In this document: positions 34,183 through 46,694 of the stretch, in pieces | Numbering within the stretch: the first letter of the stretch is position 1 | How the letters are laid out: each line of letters starts with the position of its first letter | Source: Luzula sylvatica | Taxonomy: Eukaryota; Streptophyta; Magnoliopsida; Poales; Juncaceae | DNA length: 64,000 nucleotides | Reading direction: 5' to 3' | Assembly: GCA_946800325.1 (NCBI GenBank) | Contig: OX326958.1 | Location: forward strand, 10,984,001-11,048,000 | The notes under the pieces: generated by a model | The model's database searches: none | Seen by the model: only the letters and a program-made list of their open reading frames with translations | Told to the model about the DNA's origin: nothing | Made by a program: the position numbers and the translations under genes

Positions 34183-36540
34183 TTATGGGCTTGCATCTTT
34201 TTGATAATTCGACCAAGCCCCAATCTCTTCATCCATCGCGGCTTGCCATTTCTTGTTTCTCACGACTCCTTCAAATGAAATATTCTCCGCATCTGCCAAA
34301 AGACAAACAAGATGTACCTCACTGGTTGCATCGTATAGCTCTTGTAGGCTCCTTGTGCGCGTCTGTCTCGGCTCGTCTTCTTCATCAGGTATTGCGGGGC
34401 TAGTCGGTACAATAGCTGAGGATTCTTCTTTCTCGGACTCGTCTGACTCGGCGTCCTCATCCTTTATCTCGCATTTCTTACTCCAGTCCCATGCGCTCTT
34501 CTCATTCACATGGACATCTCGACTCACCACAACCTTTCTTTCAATCGGGTCATACAACTTGTATGTCTTCGTTTTCTCGTCATATCCAATGAACACGAAC
34601 TTCTTGTTTTTATCATCGAGATTCGTCCTCCTTTGATCCGGTACATGTGCATATGCCACACTCCCGAACACCTTGAAATGCGACACCGTCGGTTTCTGAC
34701 TGCTCCAAGCTTCTTGAGGTATTTTCTCGCCAAATTTCGCATGAGGGCATCGATTTTGTACATACACCGCACACTGTACCGTCTCGGCCCAAAATTCTTT
34801 TGGCACTCCTTTGCTCTTCAACATCGACCGAACCATGTCGAGAATGGTCCGGTTCTTCCTCTCGGCCACACCATTTTGCTGAGGCGAGTATGGCGCAGTC
34901 AAGAATCTCTTAATCCCTTGCTCCTCACAAAAGCTCGTAAATGCGGTTGACGTGTACTCACCGCCTCTATCTGACCGCAAAGCTTTGATGTATCGCCCGG
35001 TCATCTTCTCGACAAGCACCTTGAACCTCTTGAACACTTCGAATGCCTCGGATTTTTCCTTCAAAAAATAAACCCAGGTCCTCCTAGTGTAATCATCAAC
35101 GAATGTAATAAAATACCTTTTCTCACTGAACGATTTCGGTGTGATCGGACCACAAATGTCGGTGTGCACCAGCTCGAGAGGGTTTGCTGCTTCATATTTC
35201 GCCTTCTTCTGAAATGGGACTCTTGCATGTTTACCGAGTACGCAACCTTCGCAAAATCTGCTCGTGTAGTCCATATCTGGCAGACTGTGCACCATGTCCT
35301 TCTTGGCCAACTCTCGCAAGCCTCCATAGTGCAAGTGTCCAAACCGCAAATGCCAGAGCCAAGCTTTATCCTCCATGTCGACTCGTAAGCACATTCTCTG
35401 CACACTTCTCAGGTTGAGCTTGAACATTCGATTCTTCGTCATCTCAACACGCGCAACTAGTTGACCTTGCTTGTCCTTCAGCTGCATCGTTCGATCTTTC
35501 ATGAAGACCGAGTATCCTTTCTCCAATAGTTGCCCCATGCTGATTATGTTGCTCTTCATCTCAGGCACGTAATAGACATTTTCGATATGTCCTTCTTTAC
35601 CATCCTTCTGATAGAATCGAATTTTACCTTTGCCCTTCACTTGGACCTTTGACGCATCTCCAAATGACACGTGTCCATCGTCTAGCTCCTTCATCTCTAT
35701 GAAAAGGTGTTTGTGCCCGCACATGTGGTTGCTTGCGCCAGTGTCGAGGTACCAGATCGTATCGCTCTCCGATGTGGTGTCTTTGTGAGCCATCATGAGA
35801 ACACCATCATTTGCCTCCTTTTCTACTAAGTTGGCATTTTCTTTTACCTTTTTCTCGGACCAACACTCCTTCGCGTAGTGTCCAGGCTTGCCGCAGTTGT
35901 AGCACTCGACACTTGCTCGACTCGACCAGCTTCCTCGTCCACGACCTCGTCCTCGGCCGCGCCAATTTTGCTGATTCGGTTGCTTCTTTTTGTCGGAATT
36001 ATAGTTTCCGCCTCTGCCTCGACCACCAAATCGACCTCCTCGGCCGCGTCCTCTTCCTCAATTGTTCTCAGCGTACATCGTCTTCTCTTCATCTATGGTC
36101 GCCTTTACTTGCAGAGCCTCCTGGTGTGACTCGTTCTCCTTCTTTTTCTTTCGCTGCTCGTGTGCTTCAAGTGAACCTGCCAATTCATCAAAAGTCATTT
36201 GATCTAAATCTTTCGACTCTTCAATAGCGCACACCACGTTTTCGAACTTCTCGGTTAAAGACCGTAGAATCTTCTCAACAAATCTGGCGTCGGTCAGAGC
36301 TTCTCCGTTGCCCTTTAATTGATTCGCCACTCCTTGTACACGCGAGATGTAATCGGACACTCCTTCTGATTCCTTCATCTTCATGGACTCCAATTCGCCT
36401 CGCAAAGTCTGAAGCCTCACTTGCTTTACTCGGTCGGCACCCTTGAACACTCTCTCCAAAGTGTCCCATGCTTCCTTCGAAGTTTTCGCGCCGGCAATCT
36501 TCTGAAAACCCGACTCGTCTACAGCTTGGTTCTACCAAGA
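34183..36540 (-). pseudogene. Copia-1 gag-pol, 5' and RT/RNase H regions missing
   Basis: Minus-strand Ty1/copia polyprotein. The partial gag (36540-36058) shows SKEAWDTLERVFKGADRVKQ and ends at an in-frame TGA before a Gly-Arg-rich tail. The CCHC knuckle CYNCGKPGHYAKEC follows at about 35870-35910. From 35796 to 34183 it is open: protease (WYLDTGASNHMC), GAG-pre-integrase (LWHLRFGHL), and an integrase core with DICGP, FVDDYTRRTWVYF, RSDRGGEYTS and QQNGVAERKNRTI. It stops at the first residues of RT (KKWQAAMDEEI), and the rest of RT and RNase H are deleted up to the PPT. The gag N-terminus and 5' LTR are also absent. It cannot transpose on its own. Confidence 0.9.
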
Positions 36541-38559
36541 GGCTTCAAGAACTCGCAAATTTCCTTCACTTGCCTCTTTACACTCTCCATCCTCGTCTCA
36601 CACTACTTCAGCATCTAAAAAATCACATTGCGCCCACACTTCTTTGTCCACTACATTTTCCTAACTATTGTACAAAACAACACACACTCCACATCATTCA
36701 CACTTCTACTAGGCATAAAAGGGCACACTCGACATCCATCTCATCTAATGCACTGAGAAACACACACTCAACCCTTTTTGTCCGAGCATAAATTCCGGAC
36801 ACACCTCCACACTTTCTTACACTCACTTCTTACATCACACAGTGCAAATTGCGATACTTCACTAAAATACCCTCATTCTCCAATACCGTCTCTCCATCTT
36901 GCATTGGAATCGCAAGCTTTTGTTCATTGTCCCTTCAAATGAAAATAGATCAAGTTGTTTGTTACACGCATCAACAAACTCCTTCTTGCTAACAAAATCC
37001 ATTTGGACAGGTGCACATCCATACGCATCACTACATACTACAAATCCATTTTGTCCTGAAAAATGATTAACATCTTCTTCAACTCCTTAAAGCTTCAACT
37101 ACGAGTCCTCTTCCAATTGAAACTCCATCAATTTTCTCCATATTTCCTTCATCAATTTCTGCTTCGTCTTGATGCATTCACTTGAATTTTGGGTTGTGAT
37201 CCACCCGCATCATTCCTCCTCGATTCAATAGACTTGTGCATCTTCAAATTTGAAGTACTCGCAAACTTACTTCTTTTAACTCCACCCACTCTTTATATTC
37301 ATCTTGTGTTGCTTGAACGCCTCTTTTTCGCATTCCGTCAATACGGCTTTGTGAACAACGTTCACACAACTATTGACATTTATTTCCGGGCATAACTCCC
37401 GAACAAACTTCGACACTTTTTCGCTCATCTTAAATATGAACCATATTTTCATTCAGCGCATCCACAAAATCTCTCCATCTAACCTTACCATCAAACGACA
37501 CCCTCTTCACGGAGCAAACAAATGGTCTGCATCATGTCCATCATGAACGAAATAACCAACTTCACTTCTATGTGCCTCGTTCACCTCAATCATCCGAAAA
37601 GTCTTCTCTTTTGTGCTAGGCACATCCACTCATATATCTTCCACTTGAACACTACTACTTTTATCGTAACGCATTCTCGTTCGAGTCACCACTTGAACTA
37701 CTTTTACTTCCATCCAAATTCTTCCTAATTCGAACAACCACTTGAACAACCACTTCATCCAATAGTACCACAATCTTCATCACAATGCTTTATAAAAGCA
37801 ATTGCGGAGGTCCTTTTGCCTTCGCGAGACTTCTCAACTCCACAAAGTACATCTTCTTCATATACAAAGCCTTCTTGTACTCTTCGCACCAACCAACGGA
37901 AGAATTATGCTTCCCTACATCAATGGACCTTACTCAGCTCCGCCAACTACAACCTTCCTTGTACCAAGCTTTCTCGAACTCTTGCCGCCAACTACAACTA
38001 CATCTACATAAATGCTCGGTACTTCACAAACTACAATTTTCTCTTGAAACACCTTCATGAACTCCTTCCAACAACAACAACCAAAACTATAGGAGAAACC
38101 ACAATTTCACAAACTTCAAACTTCAACATGCTCATGCAAATCCTTCATGAATTCCTTACACCAACAAAAAGCACACCTACATGAGCTCTCCAAACTTCAT
38201 AAACTACATCTCGCTCGTACAAATCTTTCATTCACTTCACGTACTAGGAATGAAAGAACTACTCTTCCATACACAAGGCACCCTCGGCTTCACAAACTAC
38301 AACTTCTTGATACGAAGCCTTCTTGCGCATTTGCACCAACCATGCAAAGCACTAAACCTTCCTACAACAGTGCCTTTCGGCTCCACGAACAACATCATCT
38401 TCCTCATCACGTCGTCCTACACTCTCTACACCAACAATAAAAGCACTATAGTTTCCTACATTAGTGGCATTCACACTCTCTAAAGTCGTTCAAAGACGCA
38501 TTGGGTAAGGTATGGGAACCTACGGTATAGTGTTAAAGACTTCTGCAGGTCGACTAGGA
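36541..38559 (-). other. Leader-like region with degenerate repeats, downstream of an LTR/PBS
   Basis: On minus this follows the PBS at 38577-38560, where a gypsy leader and gag would begin. Degenerate words such as CACAAACTACAA(C/T)TTC and CTTC(A/T)TGAACTC (plus strand) recur roughly every 90-130 bp between 37800 and 38420. Plus-strand frames here (37785-38060, 37816-38184, 38147-38440) reflect the repeat. I see no gag domain. Where this joins Copia-1 near 36540 no boundary signal is visible. Confidence 0.35.
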
Positions 38560-38577
38560 CCGTTGCTCTGATACCAA
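38560..38577 (-). promoter_or_regulatory. Primer-binding site beside the 2.5-kb LTR
   Basis: The minus strand reads TTGGTATCAGAGCAACGG, matching initiator Met-tRNA. It starts 6 bases from the LTR end. Confidence 0.85.
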
Positions 38578-38583
38578 AAAGGT

Positions 38584-41122
38584 TGTCACGACCCGAAAAT
38601 AAAATAATCGTGCACAACGTACTTACCTTAATTATATGAGCATTAGCAGAGTCAAAAACACACAATACGACAACCAATTGGCATAAATTATAATCTACAA
38701 ATACCAAAATACATATGGTGGGTACAAACCAATATAACAAAAACAAATATATTAACTGGTGATCGCAACTCCGCTACGCTCGTAATCTACACGAATGCCA
38801 CTGCCACCTCAAGTGCTACCTGGAAATGTTGGCTGAGAGTTAGATAAGTAAAATAATATTTAATTATTATTTACTCGACGACGACCACAACGACAACCTA
38901 CTACGAGAACTACCATGATGACCGACTACAACAATTTAGCAATTCTGCAAATACGACAACAACCACTACAGAATTCTCATCGTGAAACCACGACGATAAC
39001 AACGTGAGATTAACTCATTGACTAGTACCTCGGATCAGCTTGAGGTAAAAGTCGACCACAACAACAACAACCACAACTATGATCCTGCAATTACGGTAAC
39101 AACAGCCACAGAATTCATAGTGTGATACTACAATAAGAACTTCGATAAGGTCGGCACCACACGGGACCCCACATAGACAAATACCCCGATCAGCTTGAGG
39201 TAAGAGTCTACCCTGCACTCTAATACAAGAGTGGTGTCTCCAACCACGCCACAATCGAAGACACGCCCCCTCGATCAGCTTGAGGAGACCGTACTGCTAC
39301 GTCTAACAGTTTGCAAGTTCGGGAGTGACCAAAAAATGCACCTCTGGCCAGGCACTACATTAATGTCCAAACATGGGTTTCCTTATCCACCTCTCATCCT
39401 CACTACGAGTTGATCTACATCAACAACAATCCTACATACTACAAAGAACTACACATATTCTACAAATAATATGATGAATAAATAAATGAAGAATCAGATT
39501 CAGTAATCATAATTACTGCCATTTGAACCACCTCGGAATAAGCTTTCCAACGGAACCAAGAACACACGAAACGGAGACCGAACGGAGAAGTTATGACCAC
39601 ATTACGAACACATGACATACGAAATCTGGTTCGGTAGACCCGTCAATGAACCGATCAACTACAATACTTCTACTTATCCGACATAACGGAATAACTAATG
39701 ACTACAAGATGAAACCCTAAACGGGATACGAATGACCCGAGAAAAACTCAAACTACTCAAAGAAATATCTCAGCCATGTATTCAATCTTGGCTCGTTTTC
39801 TCATTAATCCAACCATTAATTAATTGGACATTATCGAGCAATCGAGCCTTCTCCTAATTACTACCGGTGACTCAAACCGACATTCTCAACAATCTACGGA
39901 TCTTCCCTAAAATTCAGATTTAACATAATACAACACATACCGGGTTATTGGATCTCACACCTAAACCAAACACGAACCCGACCCGTTAAGAATAAACACC
40001 TCAATTCTCTCTCTTCCGTGCATCCCAAAACCAAAACCCTAATTCCACTATTTATGATCAATAAATAGCCCGACCGCCACTATTCAAACGGCCGAACCAT
40101 CACGATCAAACATCTTCCTCGACAATCCAATTCTCAACACTCGACCCGACAAATCAAGCTTAATCCGAATTTAGGTCGATACACATGGCAATATTATGAG
40201 GTATAATAATTACTAAATAACAAGTCCGAGATATACCTCTACACGCCGCAACGTTTACCATCCCTGCGTCATATTCTCCTTCATCGAAATACTTGCCACA
40301 GTCCCTCCATGATGCTGTTGTCCTGCCCCAACGCCCAAGCCGCGCCGTCCATGTGACGCCCTACTCATGCCTCGATACACAAGCGACCTTACCCCGAAGA
40401 TACCGTCATACGGCTGCGATACACTTGCCGGGATACCCCCGCAGCACCGTTTTCCTCCTTCGGTACACGTACCGCAGAATCCACATGTCACCACCGTTCC
40501 TACCCCAATACACTCGCACCTGCCCCTGCCGCTGCCCCGATGCACCCACAGCCACGCCACAGCGCCGTTTTCCAGGTCTTACCCCCGAAACACACCCCAC
40601 AGCGCTTCCACGATGTATGCCGCTGCTCCGACGCTCACGCCGACATGCTACGGTTATGTCGTTCACAAACCCTAGCTCCAAACCCTAATATATTTTCTGC
40701 TTGTTTCTTCTTCTCCCCATCACTCTTTTGTGTTTGTTTCTTCTACTAACTCATGATATAGCTTGTCCTCTACATCTTCTTCTCAATTTCCCCTACATGA
40801 TTGCTTCAATATTTCTTCTTCTCTATTTTCTTCTCTTCTCCTCTTTCTCTTTCTTTTTCCCCCTTTTCTTACTCGTGAGTTTTGGCTAAGAAACAATATC
40901 CTGTATGGGAAGATATTATACTCTTGAGGAAGTGTTATAAGTAAAACAAGAGGCCACCTAAACTCCAACCAATAGAAACACAAATAATAGGGTTAAGTGT
41001 GAAAGGGGTTATGGTTAAGGGTTCATTTCCATTTTTCCCCCTCATCTTTCTTGTAATTATTTTCCATCATATATTTTTCATCATTCAATTTATTTATTGA
41101 CATTTATAATCATGATATAACA
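38584..41122 (-). repeat. 2.5-kb gypsy-type LTR with both PBS and PPT flanks
   Basis: The plus strand begins TGTCACGACCCG and ends GATATAACA, so minus runs TGTTATATC to GGGTCGTGACA. The PBS lies at its minus-strand 3' side, making it a 5' LTR. The opposite side has a polypurine tract (ATTAAGGAGGGAAGAA on minus, 41123-41140) preceded by TTTCGAAGACGAAATTC, the common end of Tekay/Del-type polyproteins, making it a 3' LTR. One LTR shared by two internal regions is expected of a tandem or recombined array. Plus-strand ACAACAACAACCAC and CGATCAGCTTGAGG words recur inside. The 40255-40680 stretch is GC-rich. Confidence 0.65.
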
Positions 41123-41328
41123 TTCTTCCCTCCTTAATAGAATTTCGTCTTCGAAATTCGTTACGCATACCATGATATAACAAATACATTGTATATATTA
41201 CACATACTTCACTGCAAAATACATAACAAACAATACTACATACGATGGACTCGCATTACTACATACGATTAATACCCGTTCATCCCAAATGTATTACGAA
41301 ACTTTAATTATAACATTACAATGCCCAC

Positions 41329-42055
41329 TCAGCAACGCCCCCGCTTCGCATCCCTCGCAATACAATATTTCTCAACATAAGATAGATTCGGATTATCAAG
41401 GCCTAACTCCAAAAACCATTGGAATCCAATATCCAACTCAACTACAACATTAATCTCACACACCATACAGAAATCGTAGAAATACTTCCTAACACCTGCA
41501 ACCATCTTCAGATCCACGCAATCAATTAGAGCATCGAGACTTTCCACGTCAAACTTAGCCTTCTCCGAATCGATTTCTATTAACCGACCGAAACCAATCA
41601 CTATTTCGTCAAGCTTGTCAAAGCTGTAATAGTGTTCAGGCATATTGAAAACTTTAATCCAAGCCTGCATTAAAAAAACTTGGTTAGTTCCGTCTAACAA
41701 TCCCTAATTACTGATTTTCATTACCTTCTTTGTATACTGGAACTGAATTGAATTCATCGTGGGCCTCCATGCTTTAAATTCAACCCAACAACCGTCTATC
41801 CTAGCTCTGGTTACATCCAGAAGAAATCTATCTCTCACGTACCGGCAGGGGAAGGTCTGTAGAAAAATCTTGTGTCCCGAAACAACATAACTGAATTCAG
41901 CGGGGAGAGTGTGTGTCCGTCGGGCGACGTATCGGATTACATTGTCCATATTGTAACCGTCCGGAATAGGTTGCTCCATCTCGGTAATAGCACAAAGCTG
42001 GAATGCCCCCTCGACTTCCCTACAAGCACCAGTAGGTTTTGAAAAAACACAAACC
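41329..42055 (-). CDS. Two-exon gene for a small DUF4283-like protein
   Basis: The 5' exon (to 41725) carries MEQPIPDGYNMDNVIRYV and ends QYTKK at a GTAATG donor. A 60-bp intron (41665-41724, ending TTTAATGCAG) leads to a second exon, 41664-41329, starting AWIKVFNMPEHYY. From the ATG at 41979 the product is 196 residues. The upstream frame stays open to about 42055 without another ATG, so more 5' exons are possible. The order basic beta segment, W-I-K-V-x-N-M-P, then GFGRLIEID resembles DUF4283 domains of plant LINE and retroelement Gag-like proteins. It lies on the strand and side expected for the internal region of an element ending at the PPT at 41123. The function is unknown. Confidence 0.45.
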
Positions 42056-43020
42056 TGTCCGTCAAACCTTCACAAACACAACCTGTCATGCCCTATTTCA
42101 CATTTTCAGCGATTAATAACCAAATACAAAGACTCCATGTTCTTGTGAACTATTATCTTCTACATAAAGTAATTTTCATCAAATAATTAACCTCCGCATT
42201 TTCATCTTTACTCAAAACTACCGATTAATACCCGTTACACACCGATAATCAGTCCCTACTGATTTTACAACCCATCGATTGGATTAGCGATTAACCCACT
42301 CCTGGCACACACGTTCCAGTACTGGGATCAAAAAGGATTTACAGTTCCTAAATTTATTCCACGCAAGATAAGCTCTTCTCTTCCTTTATCATCAAACAAA
42401 ATTAACCTCTATCCGACATACGAAGCTTCTAAAAAAAACTATTGACAAACTTGAATGAAGATCCAGGTGACATTTCCTTACGATGCGAGAATTAGGGTTT
42501 ACGTTGGCTTTTAGTGGGGGGTTAAGAGGGATGAAGATGCGGGAAGGAAGAGCTAACTCGGTTCCCTATAATTCAAACTTGGTACTGTCCTCATTTCATG
42601 TCAAATTAATGAGACTCAGTCCTCGATTCGGCGAATATATCAAGAGTACAATTATCAGTCCTCATTTAAAGCATCCGTAAAATACCAACCCGATTAATCG
42701 GTCTCGCCGATAATCCGATAGGTCCATGGGCCATGATTTTCCGAATTTTCACGAAGCCCAAAAAAAACGACCCAATTAACGGTCAATCCGTTCGACAAAT
42801 TGCTGAGTCAGCGAGGACTTTTTTTGACAACCACGATTCACAGTATATGCCCTCTATTGAAAATTATTGTCTAAATCAAATTATACAAAGACGAATAAAG
42901 TCTGGTTATCTTCAACACTACAACTGTGTACATAAAAAAAATGAAACTGTTGCGCACCAGCATGTCTTTCATACGTGCCAGAACAGAGTATCATGCGCTC
43001 AATTCGCTAATAAAAGGATT
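42056..43020. other. No gene supported
   Basis: Moderately GC-rich sequence between the DUF4283-like gene and Copia-2. Short plus frames at 42483-42680 and 42733-43026 match nothing I know. The region may be the remaining internal part of the gypsy-type element. Confidence 0.35.
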
Positions 43021-43327
43021 TGTTAAGGTAAGGTAAGGCTACTAATGTAATATATATTGGATGTAAACAAAAGAGAGAGAGGAAGAAGAAGACTTAAATA
43101 TATCTCTTTACTAAATAGATTTCTTAAATATATCTCTTTACAAATGAACACAACCCCTCCTTTTATAGTCTAAGAATGGGTACTCATATATGCATAGAAA
43201 ACTCTAGAGGATGCATTATAATAACTATTATACATGCATCATCATTTAATGCATATATATTTCCAAAAGTCATTCATGAATCTAAATGATTAATCTAGAT
43301 GGTGAGATTATGGAGGCATTTATAACA
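43021..43327 (-). repeat. 3' LTR of Copia-2
   Basis: A 307-bp LTR, from TGTTAAGGTAAGG to TTTATAACA on plus. It serves as the uninterrupted reference for the split partner. Confidence 0.9.
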
Positions 43328-43338
43328 ATCTCCACCTT

Positions 43339-43480
43339 ACCAACGGTCTCATGGCCTAGTGGTGAGGTGCTTGGCACAAGATACCATATGTCATGGGTTC
43401 GAGTCCCGCTGGTATTGTCAATAAAAATATGAAATTAAATATATCCACGATTCGTGGATTAGGTTTCTTTCAAAAAAAAA
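43339..43480 (+). mobile_element. tRNA-derived SINE (SINE-2) in the Copia-2 polypurine tract
   Basis: A 142-bp insertion has an A box (TGGCCTAGTGG, 43352-43362), a B box (GGTTCGAGTCC, 43396-43406) and a poly(A) tail (43472-43480). It is flanked by perfect 11-bp duplications of ATCTCCACCTT (43328-43338 and 43481-43491). The 5' region (GGTCTCATGGCCTAGTGGT) resembles a tRNA, but it is no tRNA gene: an acceptor stem does not form and the 3' part is unrelated. RNA polymerase III transcription from the internal boxes is expected. It lies opposite to the host element. Confidence 0.85.
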
Positions 43481-43518
43481 ATCTCCACCTTGACTCAAAA
43501 TCTCACCCAAAAACAAAA

Positions 43519-46500
43519 CTAATGACACACCGTAATTAACTCTGCACCATAATTAAACTTTGCGGTTGGCAACGGCTTTGTGAGCATATCGGCTGGATTG
43601 TCCGCAGTATCAATCTTCTTGATCTCCACTATTTTCTTGTTGTTAATTCGTCGAATAAAATGATAGCGAACATCAATGTGTTTGCTTCTCTCATGGTACA
43701 TCTGATCCTTCGCCAAATGAATTGTACTCTTATTATCACAATAGATAACAGTAGGACCACCATATGTGGAGGTTTCTCCAAGAAAACCTTTAAGCCAAAT
43801 TGCCTCCTTAGCGCCTTCCGTGATCGCCATATATTTAGCCTCCGTACTAGACAAGGCAATGGTGGATTGTAGAGTAGCCTTCCAGCTAATGGCACATCCA
43901 CCCAAAGTGAAAATATAACTGGTCAAAGATCGTCTCTTGTCGAGATCGCCCATGAAATCCGAATCCACATAGCCGATTAGCTTATCATCGCTTTTCCCAA
44001 ACTCTAAACGAGAATATGCGGTGCCTTTCAAATAACGAAGAATCCACTTGACCGCTTCCCAATGTTTCCTTCCAGGACATGACAAATAACGACTCACCAC
44101 GCTGACGGCATGAGCAATGTCAGGTCTAGTGCAAACCATCAAATACATGATGTTCCCCACAACACTAGAATAAGGTACTCGTGACATGTAGTCCTTCTCC
44201 TTCTCCGTTTTCGGACAAAATTGTCTTGATAGTCTGAATTTGGTCGCAAGAGGGGTAGAAACCGATTTTACATCATTCATGTTAAATCAATTTAGAACTT
44301 TCTCAACGAAACCCCTCTGTAAAAGATATAACTTTCCATTTGGTCTATCCCTAATGATCTTCATTCCGAGAATCTTCTTGACAGCACCCAAATCTTTCAT
44401 ATCAAATTCAGAACTCAACTGTCCCTTAACCTTCGTAATCTCCTCCTTGTTAGACGCCGCAATTAGCACGTCATCTACATAAAGAAGTAGATACATAAAG
44501 GTCTCATTCGACAACTTCTTAAAGTAGACACAACTATCGTAGTTGGACCGAAAAAATCCAATACTCTCCATGAAAGAGTCAAACTTCTTGTACCACTGCC
44601 TCGGCGACTGCTTCAAGCCATATAATGACTTCTTCAATAAACACACTTGACTCTCCTTTCCAGCTACCTCATAACCGTCAGGTTGTTGGATATAAATACT
44701 CTCATCTAAATCACCATGCAAAAATACAGTTTTCACATCCAACTGCTCTAACTCCAAATTTTTCATAGCAACCAAAGAGAGCAATACTCGAATATAAGTA
44801 TGCTTAACCACTGGTGAGAAGACTTCATTGAAATCCACACCGTCAACTTGACTATATCCCTTAGCCACTAAATGTGCCTTGTAACGGATACCAACGGTGT
44901 CATCTTTCTTCTTAAACACCCACTTACAGCCAACCACTTTCTTCCCTTTAGGTGGCTCGACGAGTACCCAAGTTGCACTCTTCTGAAGAGATTTGATCTC
45001 CTCCTCCATGGCAACGTTCCACTTTGGAGCCTCACGTGAAGCAATTGCCTCCTTATAGCTCGATGGCTAGACAAACTCCACCTCTTCGGCCACCGTCAAA
45101 CAATAGGCAAAATCTGAATACCCATATCTGGTAGGTGGTTTAATCTGCCTCGTGCCACGGTCTCTTGCCAGAGCATAAGGTGTTCCTCCTCTTGACTTTC
45201 CTCACTTGACTCGTCATTGTCACTATGAGGATTATAATCGTGCTCCAAATCTGGTTGAGTTTCTACACCATGTTGATCGGGAATTTCGAACTCCACCTTC
45301 TCCTGGACCGTCTCATCCTCCTTAGAACAAGTTTCAGGAGTTTGCTCTTTTGCTCGAAACATGACCGATTCATCAAAAGTCACATCCCTCGAAATGATGA
45401 GTTTAGGAGACTTCGAATATGTACACCATAAACGGTACCCTTTCACACCAGAACCATATCCAAGAAAAATGCATTTCTTAGCCCTATGTTCGAGCTTTCC
45501 ATCATTTGTGTGTGCATATGCGGGACATCCGAACACATGTAGACTCGAGTAATCTGCTGGTTTGCCCGACCAGACTTCTTCGGGTGTCTTGGATTTGATG
45601 GAAGTATTCGGAGATTGATTGACCAACCAGCAATCAGTATTAATCGCTTCTGCCCATAACTCCTTTCTCAAACTCGCATTGAAAAGCATGCATCTCGCCT
45701 TCTCAAGTAGTGTCTGATTCATCCGTTCGGCCACACCATTTTGTTGTGGAGTACCAACAACCGTTCGATGACGAACAATTCCTTCATTTTTACAAAATTC
45801 ATTAAAGTTCTTGTTGCAAAATTCTAGACCGTTATCGGTCCTCAAACGCTTAATCTTCTTTCCGGTTTGGTTCTCCACAAGAGTCTTCCATTGCTTAAAG
45901 TCTTTTCCTTCAAGAAATAGACCCAAACTTTTCTCGAAAAATCATCGATAAAAGATAGCATATAGCGAGAACCATTACCCATTGAAGGCTCGCGAGATGG
46001 TCCGCACAAATCTGAGTGGATGTAGTCCAACGTTCCTTTTGTGTGATGAACGACGGTGCTAAAACTGAGCCTCTTTTTCTTGCCGAACACGCAATCTTCA
46101 CAGAACTCCAGTTTGCAGGTACTTTGGCCACACAATAGACCTCTCTTGCTCAAGATTGTCTTGCTCAAGATTGTCATACCACGCTTACTCATATGACCCA
46201 ACCTCATATGCCACAATTTGGTAGTGTCTGAGTCCGAGGGAGAGCTAGCGACGGAGACCGAGCCCGAAACGGTGCAATCTTCGAGAAAATATAATGTACC
46301 GACTCGTTTCGCCTTCATCAATGTGAGAGCTCCTCTAGATACCTTTAGAACTCCACCTTCACTTTGAAACTTGCAACCAATATCTTCAAGAGCACCTAAA
46401 GAGATCAGATTTTTCTTGAGGTCCGGAATGTGCTTCACACCCGTCAAAGTTGTTATTTCCACAATAACTTTAGATCCCGTCATGCATCTTGATCTTCACC

Positions 46501-46694
46501 GTGCCAACTCCAGCAACCTTGCATGGATGATCGTTACCCAAGAGGGCCCCTCCACTACTCGGCTCGTACGTGGTAAACCAATCTCGATTTGGGGTCATAT
46601 GCAGAGAAGCCCCTGTATCCATAACCCAATTCTTGTCAAATTTCTCCTTCCCGTCCGCCACAAAAAGTACATCACCTACACCAGATTCCGCCAC
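43519..46694 (-). pseudogene. pol: Copia-2 pol: protease, integrase, RT, RNase H, broken
   Basis: Order from right to left: protease (WVMDTGASLHMTP, near 46640), GAG-pre-integrase ([15 protein letters not shown], near 46210), integrase ([21 protein letters not shown], then after a frameshift near 45900 RTDNGLEFCN and QQNGVAERMNQT), RT (45009-44287: VGCKWVFKKK, LDVKTVFLHGDL, LLYVDDVLIA) and RNase H (44280-43519: YVDSDFMGD, SSTEAKYMA, then DNKSTIHLAK). A TAG near 45069 and a TGA at 44286 interrupt the frame. The YVDD box is intact. It ends about 30 bp from SINE-2. Confidence 0.9.

Noticed and set aside
37785..38440. Three overlapping plus-strand frames of 91-122 codons
   Set aside because: They lie antisense in an LTR-element leader made of degenerate repeats and share no recognisable domain.
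43339..43410. Possible tRNA gene
   Set aside because: It has A and B boxes but no acceptor-stem pairing, and the poly(A) tail and 11-bp duplications mark it as a SINE.
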